A DNA stretch of 64,000 nucleotides, from assembly GCF_002775205.1 (NCBI RefSeq), contig NC_036461.1:10081015-10145014 (forward strand), written 5' to 3'. The position numbers and the translations under genes are program-made. This document shows positions 1 through 11,500 of this stretch, piece by piece. Origin of the DNA: Xiphophorus maculatus (Eukaryota > Chordata > Actinopteri > Cyprinodontiformes > Poeciliidae). The notes below the pieces were generated by a model. The model saw nothing but the letters and a program-made list of their open reading frames with translations. It did no database searches and was not told the origin of the DNA. Position 1 is the stretch's first letter. Every line of letters begins with the position of its first letter.

Positions 1-49
1 ATGTCTGATCTTGAGCTATCTGACAAAAAAATTGGGCGAAAGATTCAGT

Positions 50-180
50 TTCTACATGCTAAAGAGGTCAAAAGACCTGTATCTGGTATTGCAGTTGAAG
101 GTGGTTCTACAAACTGTTAAATCAAAGGGTGAATACAAATACATGCTGCACTTTTTTGATTTTGATTTTTTACAGCTCTT
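50..180 (+). mobile_element. Tc1/mariner-like remnant (3' part)
   Basis: The stretch AAAAGACCTGTATCTGGTAT, then GGTGGTTCTACAAAC, then GGGTGAATACAAATACATGC, reads like the end of the transposase region and 3' flank of a teleost Tc1-like element. No usable reading frame remains. Identification is from memory of the family and limits are approximate. Confidence 0.5.
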
Positions 181-2516
181 CAGTGGGAGAAGAGCTGAAA
201 AGGATAAAATGTTATCTCAGTCAATCAAAAAACCCTAATGTGTATCAAGAAATGTTTGCGTTGATTGTAGTAAAATAGATGTCAAGATTGTCGATACATG
301 CAAACATAAAAAGGTAGATTTTGACTGTAAAATCCTAAAATAAAATAAAAAAGCAGTTTTGAATTTCTTTACTATTTCTGGTTAATTTTCATAAACTGGA
401 GGAAAAAATTGCTGGTGAGTAATCAAAGTCAAAGAAAAGAAAATCCACATTAGTGAAAGTGGTTATCTTTTAAATGTTTGACACAAAAATATTTTGTTTC
501 ATACAGTCCAATTAGAAGACCATTTATTTGTGGTTAGGGAGAAAAACTGTTTTCTGCAAGAGCTCTAAGATCTGTGGTCTTCCGTTTTGCCTGATGGCAC
601 CAACTCTTGGGCTTACAGCAGAATCCTACTTGTGACTGGGCTTTTCCAGACATGTATGCAACTCTAAGACAATGTTTAAAACTCTAACATTTTGGTTTTA
701 TTCTTTACAGCTGTTGTGTTTATTGTGGGCTTCCTCCTTGTGGCCTACACTGTCTGGACCACATTTGGAAGCAAGCCGCCTCTAAATTGTAGACTTGCTG
801 TTTTGAGCGCCATTTTAATAGGTGCTTTTGAGTTGGGGGATTTTTGGCCGGAAAGTGTGGTTTCTCCAAACAGAATATATTGATTGGTGTGTTTGCATGG
901 TCACTGATTTTATTGTAAACTCACTTCTCATCCAGACCTTGTGGTTGTATTTGATAAGCCCTGATTCATAATGTTTAAATGGCGCACTTCTTAATTTATC
1001 AAGACATTTAATAAATAAAATATTTAGTTGAGTGTCATGCTGCAGGTGCAAGAGCTTCTCATGCAAGCATGCCAGAGCCAAGCCGAACTCGGATGTAAAA
1101 GCAGCGACGCAGCAAAGTGAGACAGCGGTCAGACCTGTTAATGTCCTTTTTCTGTTGCAGAAGTATTTAGCTATGCAGTCATAAGCAAGTTAAGGTATTT
1201 ATTGCAGCCATTAATGACTTACAGGTTTAAGGATTGTGCCTAAGTTGTTTCGCCAGACGCCTGTGTGTATAGTTACACAGGCTTACAGTTGAGAGGAAAT
1301 GGGGAAAGGTTCGGCTGGCACGCGCTCAGTCAGGGCTGTTTCCTCTGAGCTGGTGTGAGTTGGATCATTTGGCACGATAACCAAAAGCCATCTACAAACC
1401 ACAAACACATCTGCTGCACTAACATGCGCCCGGATTTCTAAGAACGAAATACTATGCAAGCAGGGAAATTCTACATTATTGCAAGTTAAATGTTTTTGAA
1501 TAGACTTTTGCAAAAGTCATTTTGAAGTCATTAGACGTTAACACGTTAAGCAATAAATTATTCATTTGCAAACCATGTAGAAGCAGCTGAAATCAGTGCT
1601 TAAAGAAAAAACCCTGCAATTGTGTTAAAATAAAACCTCAGCTTGAGATTAACAACTCCATTAAAACATTTCATAAATAAAGGTTTCCTATTTTTATTAT
1701 GTTTATAGACAGGTTTGTCATTTCAGTTAATTACAGGAATGTGTAATTAACTGTTTCTATATGTATTGGAGGAAAATAAATCAAAATTAAACAAATACGA
1801 AAAATAGGAGGTAATAAGTTTTTATGTTTTTAGATTTTTTTCTCAGTTTTAACTCTTGTAAGAAAAAGTGTTTGTTAAATGACATGGTCAGTTTTGCTTT
1901 TTTTGTCACACTTAAATGTGTAAGGTGATCAAACTACTTTTAAAATTAGAGAGAAATTACCTGAGTAAATTCAAAAAGCAGCTTTCAAATCACACTTAGG
2001 GAAAAATCTTTCCAACACAAATTGAGCAACAAATCTGAAAACAACATACAGTATATATACAGTATATATAGTAGTTAGATTTTTTTTTTTTGGCTTGAGT
2101 TGCTGCTTTATGCATGTTTGTTAGTTTAATTGCAGGTCAAAACAAATCAGAGTTAAAACAGCCTGCAAAGCAGAAAACAAACGGAAACAAACACACATTT
2201 GTGGCCTTTTTTTATTGGAAACATTGTTACTCCAGAGTTTTAAGGATTTGTTTACCCCTTTGTGGTTGGTAATTTTATTCAGATGACATTTGGGGTATGT
2301 GCCATTAGCCCTTTTTAGGCTACATTACAGTTTTTTTTTTCTACAAAATACTTTCCTGCATGCATGAAGACTTTCTAAGACAAATCATTCATTGTTTACC
2401 CAGGTTATTTAACAGAACAGTTGAGACTCCTTCCATTGAATCATTTGTACACTATGAACCTTTAAATTCTTTCTCTACTCACCTTCTTTCATTCTGATTC
2501 TTATTCCTCCTACCAG

Positions 2517-5500
2517 CTTGTGAGAAGAATGTGGAGAACGTCTGCACTAACTCATCAGAGGAACACCTGCAGCCCTTTAAGCAGAAGATGGAGGCATTTC
2601 TGTCAACTGGTGAGTCGAGATGAAATCTTTTTTTGTTTGGTGTTAAAACAAAATGTTACATTTATTCATTTAGTCATTTAAAAGTGTTAATCATTTACGT
2701 TCATGATGTACGGTAATATGTAAAGTTCTTTGCTAAAGTATGCATACCCCTTGCAATTATTTTATATTTTGTTATGCTACAATCAAAAAGTATTTCATTG
2801 GGGTTTTCTGTTTGATACCAAGACAGGGTACTACGTAGTTGTCAAAAAATCATAGAATTGTAGAACTGCATTCAGCCCTCTGCACTGTGGTAGTCAAATA
2901 ATGTAATCAGCTGCCAGTATGAAAGTACACATTGCACCTTAGGAGATTTTTGCAATACTGATGAATAGAACTTATACTGGCATACTCTAAACTGGAGTCC
3001 CCATGTGTGTCTCCTTGTAGAATGGAAATTGTGGATTTCCTTAATGCAGATTTCTTGTAAATCTATAATTTCTAACATTTATTGAAAAGGTTTAGCAACC
3101 AATTACTTCCATAACTTATTGTACAGGTTAACTTTTAGCTTTTGTATACAAAGCTAAAATTTTACCAAATATTGACATGCCTAATATTTGGAAGCTTTTA
3201 AAGCAGTCTTGGTTGTGATTGATAGTTTTTTTTTTTCTCCAAACATCCTAAAAATTGATCTTTGAGTGGAAAACTTGTAAAAAATATTTTTGATAAACAA
3301 GTTTCCTTGAGCTCATTCCCTGACGGGAAAGGTATAAATTATTGGTGTTTGCAATGATTCCATGACGAGGGCAAAAAACAAGTCAGCAGCATTCACATCA
3401 AAGAGCAGCTGAGGCTGTTAAACTCTGATTCATCATTAAAAGTAAGTTTCTTATCCAGGCTAAAGAGTCAGAAAGTCCCACTTACATACATGTGTCCTGC
3501 ACATGATATGACATATTACAGCAAGCATGAAAGTTTGCATATACCCTCAGCAGAAATTGAGCTGGAACTAATGGAGATGTTTGTATAAGATGAAATCTTG
3601 ATGTGCAGAATTACATTTTTCCTGTGCATAAAATGAACAACTAAATATTAAACTTTATACTGGACATTTCTTCAACAAGTCTTGTCATTCCCATGTGTGC
3701 CATTTTCCTGACGTAGTTTGTGGCACCTGTCTAGTGTGAGCAGTACTTGGGATATAGTATAATCTAAACTATCAATAAACTTTATCACAAAATTATACCT
3801 GTCTTTGGAATTTTATTTAGCTGCTTGTTAACTAATGTGCACTGCATTTGTTTTTTAATTGAGGTATTAAAGTTGAATATAAATGTACACCTCACTTTTC
3901 TGATGTTTTTGAAGTACTGTTCTTATGTTATTCAATGTCAATAAAATCCAAATAAGGAGTTTGTGTATTAAAAAAAGATTTGCAAAAACTTAGGTGGTAT
4001 GAATATGTTGCATACCACAGTAACTTGAATTTGCTAACAATATATGTTCCAGTACATTGTTTTATTTCTTAGATTTTAAGAACAATTATTTTTCTAACAG
4101 ATGGAAAGAATGAGATTTTGTAGGGTTTTTTTTCTTTCAGACTGCTCCTCATCTTGTTATCTGGCTGCTGGTTTAAGCAGCGGTTAAGAAAAGTGTGTCA
4201 GAGTTTTAAAGCCCTAATTTATTGTCCTTCTCAGCATGCACGTCTCATAACTTTCTAGTTAGCGACTAGTGGTTTCATGTTAACACGTGGAGCGGAGGAA
4301 GAGAAGCTTCACACGTCCCCTCTCCTGGCCGCTTTCTTTTCCTCAGTTTCTCGGCTCCTGTGCCACCTCTGCAGTCACACCAGAGGGGTACCTCAGGCGC
4401 CAGCCTGACCCCCACTGAGACTAACACCATTGGTCACGGCCCCTCTCTTCTTCCCCCTCCTCCTTTTATTCCAGACATGACCACCCCCCTCCCATCATTA
4501 GGTTTAACCCAACATACAAGTAAAAAAGGACTAAAAATAAAAGGGGTTGTTGATCGCAGGCTTTAGCTCACCTACTCCCAGAAGACCCCCAAACCTGCCT
4601 TTGAACAATTTTTTGGAGACTTCCCCCTCTTAAATCTTCAAGTAGAAAAGGTCCCCCATCATTGTAAAAAGGATGAATCTGGAAAAATGCAATAAATCTG
4701 AGATCACAGGCACTCTTTGGCCCTAGATAAATTCTTGCACCTCAGCCTGGCCCGCCGCACACATCTGCCTTGCATTTAGACACTTTTACATGGCAGGAGT
4801 CCACAAGAGCCTTCGGTTCCCAAGCTTCTCTGCTTCAGCTACAACATGCAGTTATATGCCAACACATGTACACAAATGCACACAAAAAAAGCTCAACAAA
4901 CAGACCGCAGCTCCCCACCTCCAAAGCCCAGGCGTCACACACTCACACATCTGAATGTCAACATGCAGAGCCATGTCAAACTTTACAACGTGCTTAATAA
5001 TCAGTGTTAACTGAGTCTGTGCCACCTTAAGCCTTAGCATTTCTTAACGATAACGCTATAGATGGCAGATAAACACAGCACCATCTAACTTAACTCCTTT
5101 AGAGTCAATGAGACTCAGTCTCTTTCTCTGTTTAATGATCAGTCCTATGTTTTTTTTTCATATGTTGCAGCTCAAAAGCAGCATTCTGCTGAAGAGGACC
5201 GGCTCAATGGAGCTCAGAAAAGGTAGGGAAGAAGCACAATGTAACGTTATCAAGGTTATAAACCATACCCAAAAAAATCTTCACTTTTCCATTCAACGAT
5301 CTTTATCAGAGGTAAAAGAGGAAATGACAACCAAACCTAAAACTCTATTCAAGGTTATAAGAAGAAAAAAATAAGGTCTGTTACCATTATAATCAAGAAA
5401 TAAATGTATTAATTCTAAAACTAATATCTACCAAATATCTCTTGATAAAATTACACAAAGGAAACCCAACAAAGCAGAGGTTATACACCAATTCTGCCCA

Positions 5501-8500
5501 ACTTCTGTACATTAATGAGAAGTTTTATGATGAGAAAAGACAGAAGTAAAGTTTTTATTGTTATTCAAACTGGTTAAAGTCTAATATTTATTGACTGTTT
5601 GTCTCTCAGGAGCCAACAGTGTTTTATGGCAAAGTTTTATGTACTCATGGTGAGTTTTACCAAAGAGGGGAAAAATGAAGAAGATGCATTCAAACTCTGA
5701 GAATCACTTGGGCACATCTGCTTTCAGGAATACAACATCCACTAAGGAAAAGATTGAGGGCCTCACTGTGGTCTGAAATTGGACTGACTAGATTTCTGAA
5801 GATGCCCGGTTCCCACACTCCCATCTCTTGCCTTGCTGAGAGGGAAAACTCTGTCCCAACAACTGTTTGTTTAGAAAGAAACAATACTGAGAATGGCAGA
5901 TTGTTGGTTTTGACCCATGTCTTGATGTTTCCTCATGCCCCTTTTCCTAAGCAAAAAGTGTTTCGGCCTCTGAACTGGTTGGGAGCTGAAAGCAGCTGAC
6001 ATGTCCAAGTAGTTCTAAGACTTTCAAGTCACACTTTCTTTATCTAACTACTATTGATTAGTTCATTTATTTCAGATTATGTACAACAACAGAGTAGAAT
6101 TGTTGTAATGTCTTTTATTATCATTATTATTATTATTAGACAATAGACATTAGCTTAATATGTATATTTAATTCTTGACTGTGTTAATTACTAATTCACA
6201 CAGACTCTTTTGTAATCTTTAAAGTAAAATTATGTGTGATTGATTCAAAAAAATGTAATTCCTGAGAATTATATGGAAAACTAGATGTACAATGCACTTT
6301 TTTACATATACATCCAAACCACCCATCATCAAAAATGCAACTTTTCAGAAAAAAAAAACTTGTCAAAGTCACTTTTCACTGGATATTTATCAATGAAACC
6401 ACAGAGTGCTAGAGGGTAAACAGTACAGTTGATCTTCATAAAACAAAAATGAGTCAAATGGAAAACATGGGTTTTTTGATTGTGTCTATTTGTGACAAAG
6501 ATTGCTCAGTGGGGTGGAAAAGAACTCTGATTTATGAGACTAACTGATCTTGGGGCATTATGTAATATAGTGTAATATAGCTTCGTCATGTTACAACCAG
6601 CTACAGAGAGTGTATTTGAAACAGGAAATAGCACCACTTTGTTGTAAACATAGCTGTTATCTGATAACACAAATGTTTAAATCTGTTTAACTGATATTGT
6701 CAGGAGCTGATAAAGTTTCTAGAAAGTTAAAAGAGCTTCTTTGTATTTATCTGCCTGAATAAAATTACCTGGAAAGGCATTGGATGAGTGGCCTGCTGTG
6801 TTTCACTGTTCTTTCGGTATACACCTGTGCTAATGTTGAGGTTTGTTAAAATTTACCGCAAAGATAAAAAAAAAAAAAAAAGTACACACCTCACGTCTGA
6901 GAAAAGCACCAATGATCTTCCACAAAAGCCTGGATGCCCCAACCTTCCTCCCAACAGTTGCTGTCTTTCTTATCTGCGTGTCTTACCCAGAAGACTCCCA
7001 AAAGTCTTCCCGCGAAACATAGATTTATGGACTTAAGACATGCTGGCAGCCGCCGAGCTCGCTGTCTGAGCAAGATCTGTAAGATTTCATATTGGAAAAA
7101 GATGGTGGAGCAGACAAACAAAGGAAATGGATTATTTTGGCCTTGTTTGGATAGAGAGCAGGTTTGTTTGCTTTATATTGTAACCCTCCAACTTTCAAAA
7201 TAAATCACGAGAACACATACAGATGAGGGTAAAAGACACTGGATATGAGAAAATGAAGCCTACCAAGAAAAGATTTGATTGCGTTGAACATCTTTGAACT
7301 GCTCTGCTTTTTGTTGGTGTTATGAGCCAGGATGGTCAGTGAGGGATGGCTGCACCTCTCAGCCTCTGCATCCCTCCCTCACGCTGACGTGATATTTGTA
7401 TCTTGAAATGGACTAGGGTGTGCGTGTACGTGCGTGTGCATGAGTGACGCCACTGTAATGAAGGTGTTGAACTTAGAAGGGAAGATTGATCAAAAGGCCC
7501 CCACAGCTGAGAGCACCTTTGCTTTTAATGAAGTTTTCCTTTAATTTAATCTAAAAAGAGGGCGGGGAGGCTGGCTCATTGGTTAAACAAGAGGGAGGCA
7601 GGAGTCTGTCTTGCTTAGGTTCCCACAGAGTCACCTCATAAAAGTGACACGCTTTCTGATGAATATGAGCGTCAGTGGGCACTCTGGGCTCTGGGTGGGC
7701 TCTCACATCTGCGCTGGATGAGCGATTCTCGTACAAACCGTAGCCATGACAAAATTACAGCTGAATGAAATGGAGAACAGGTCTTTTAGAGCAAACAGAT
7801 GCAATAGGCTCAACTTGATGTTCTGAGCTGGTTGCAGGGACGGGATACGTTAGTAGTATGTTTGGGAAATTAATTGTTGTTGTACCTTAGTAAAATAGAA
7901 TCTGTATACAGTTGTACATGTTGTAATTATATACTACTAAACTTAATTTTCCTAGGAACCTAATAACTTTAGAATGTCAGTAAACTCATCATGATGTAGG
8001 GGATTATTTCAACTATTAACATCAGTTTTTTTGTGGGGTTTTTTCTCCATGTGACTTGACTTCATAAATAAACATAATTTAATATAATTTGAACATTCAT
8101 TTCTTAGAACATAAAACAACTTAATAATGCAGTAGCAATTATAAAGTACCCTTAATTGTTTGTAAGTGGACTTACATGATAGATGTGTTTACGTTCTCTG
8201 CATAGGCCCCAGAGAGACTGTATTTTCTAGAGACACTTTCACTAAAGTGAATTTTATATTATAATTATGAAATATTTTAAAATGTAATAAACACATAATA
8301 ATGATTTTATAACTAAAACATTTAAGACATTTGACAATTCCACTGTTGAAATCATTCCAGAATAAGTTTATGTCTTATGATAATTTAACATTACTGCCAA
8401 CTTTCTTGTAAAAACCCCCTGAATATTTAAATGTAGATTTATGTGAGAAAATCTACATTTACATTTAAATATGTCTTTATACTGTATATGCAAAGATATA

Positions 8501-11500
8501 TTTAAATATAAATTAAAATATATCTTTAACTAATTTGAATTAGTTAAAGAAAAAAATAAAAGGTTTTGCTTTAGTTCTCACAGAGACCAATATATTTGAA
8601 TTGTTTATTATTTAGTTTGAAGACTCTGACCTGCAGCTAAGCTTTATTTCAGAAAAGTAGAATATGACACAAGACCAGCAAGAACTCCATTCGATAGAGA
8701 AATCTTATGTCTGGTAATTATTTTTACCGTCTGGTTTTTTGTGTTGGCGTCACGTTTCAAAAATAGATTATTTGATAAGAAAATAACTTATCAAGCTAAC
8801 TTAAAATATAATTAGCTTTTTAAATTATAAGATGATAAATGATTTAGACCACTGCTTTTAAATTAAAAAAGGGAATAGTACATTGTCCCTGTTCTCTTTT
8901 CTGTTAAAATATTATGAAAGTTGTTAGTTTCTAAAACGTTGAACAATGAGAATCTTCTTCTCAGGAGTGAAATTGACTGTCTATGTCCAAGACAATTTCT
9001 ACATTATACATCTATATAAGATCATATTTGAAAATATTTACTTCTTTGTTCTTTAAGGTGATTGTTACACTAGATTATATACTATATCTCGCAAAGGTCT
9101 TCATACTCCTCAATTTAAAGTTGCCAATGCAGGTTTTTCAATAAAATGTATTGATGTATGAATATTTTTGCAATTCACCGTTACCCTCTTCAAACAAGTA
9201 GAAACTGTACAGAATTAATAATGAAGAAAAACATACAGATGTTCCTTTGGTAAAATACCTAAATTCTTCAAACTAAACTGCCTTAAGCTTTTTACACTTA
9301 ATGAGAATTAAATCTATACCAAGTAAATTTCCTGCTTGATCATTAGTTGGCCTTTATCTCAGCATGCAGACCTAATTTGTCTGCTTTGTATTTGGCGCCT
9401 CCACTGATGTTTTCTGTTTTTTTCCCCCTGCTCAGTTCTGTCTCATTAAGTTTCCTTCTCCACCATCACGCTCAATTTCATTTGGCCCCGGTGCCACCTC
9501 TGCAGTCACTGTACAGCTACGGTTTTGGTTGGAGCAAGCTGGTGTGTTATTCTCCACTATGGGGTTACATGATGAAGTTGGCCTCTGATCCGCACTTGCG
9601 CTGACTCAGCCATAAACATGCTGTTACTTGAGTAATCTGTTTTACTGAGGAAACAAAAGGAATGCAAAGATTTCCCTGTTTAAATTTTCCCGTGATTCTC
9701 ACAACTGCTCTGAGTTCTGAAGTGGTTCTTTTTTTTATAACTGTCAGTGAGGAATGCTGGCATTGGACACTGGAGTAAACTCTCTCACGGAAATGGCTTT
9801 ATTGAATAGATTATAGACGTCTAGGTGTTTTTAGTTTGTTTGTGTGTGCATTTGAAAATAACAGACGTCTCTATTTTTGTTTTTTTTTGTTACATCTGTT
9901 TTATGGTTTGTTTTGATGAGTGCACAGATGGCTAAATCTCATAGCTTGATTTGTGCAAGCTTTGACATGATGACCCAGGGTCAGGAGAGGAGCTGACAGA
10001 GAAGAGTTCTTGTTCGTCATGGCAAGGCAGGCCAGCTGCATCGAAGCTACCTGTGACGGTCATCTGTTTGGTCAATCCAAATATCTCAGAGCTGTCGTTC
10101 TTCTATCTTTGTGCTCAGGATGATATACGGCGTAGCCCTGACAAAATAATGAAAACGTAAAGCAGGCTTCTGCAGAAATTTCCGTACTAGATTAGCTTTT
10201 CAAATAGCCACCTAGCATCTGGAGATCAAGGCCTATCTGAGTGTCAGAGCGACAGAAAGCATCCTTTGAATGATAGCCCTCTTTAATCATGCCACTGGAC
10301 AGGCGAAGCTTGACAATCTCTTTCATGTTTTGGTCTGTAGAGAGAATCTGATACAGAACACAACTTTCCATGCCTCATGTGATGCTGAGACCCTTGTGAG
10401 GACCTCAGATACAGTTACAATTAACTTAATATCTGAAGCAGAACCTATTAGTCTTGTACCTTTTTGTGCTTCTCTGTCTCACTCAAATTATTGCCTGACA
10501 GTTGGTATGCTTTTAGAGCATTGCATTGATTTTGCTTTTATGTGTTTACCTTCTGTGGTTTTTCTCTAACAACTTACTCCCTGAAGGCAGCGGCGGCCAA
10601 TGCAATAATAGAGCTATCTCTACTATCACTCATTTGTGGCATTGGCAGGGTAGAAATACTCTTTCAATCTCATTTCCTCCATTTTTTTAAACATTCATGA
10701 CTTCTTGTTGTGCTTACAGTAGTATCTACTCTTTCAAAGCTCTGATCTGGAAAATCTATTTTTAGCACATACTAACCCCTTTGACAGACTCTGGATGTCT
10801 GTGACAAGCTCTGGCCATGTGTCTGAGCTATAAATAATCTGTTGAATCTAAAAATAAATGTACATTTGAAACATTTCTTGATATATTGCCAAAACTTCTA
10901 GACGAAATCAATCAAAATATGACCTCCAGCAAAGCAAGATTGTGCATCTGGATTTTAGACCTGATCCAAGAATGATGTCAGTATCAGATCTTATACCAAT
11001 ATTGTATCAACTCTAATGTTCTAATCTCTAGCACCTCCTCTACTCATGACACAACAGATTTAGGCTCACACATGTAAATGTAGTCTAATGCTCCATTCCA
11101 TCATAATGGGGAAAAAGCTTTCCCTCAAGCATAAAAAATCAAGCATTTTGTCATAAAAAAAAATTAAATAAGCATAAATTTTTTATGACATACAGTATGT
11201 GTGTGAATGACCGGAGTCAATAGCACACAGCTCTGGAGCAAAAAAACAAACAAAAAAAACCATATTATTTTAAAACAACGACTAGATTAAAGAGCTGACA
11301 TTTTACGCTCTTTTATTTTATTAGCAATTAGCATGCTTTATTTCTTACAGATTTCTGTCGTTAGACTAATACCTTAATTGTATTATTACCGGAATCTGCC
11401 AATATTTCCCAATCCAGACTGTTCCACAACAAATCAAATCTGACTTCTCAAATGGATTCAATATAACAAATTGAACAATTTGCTGTTATACAGTCATTTT

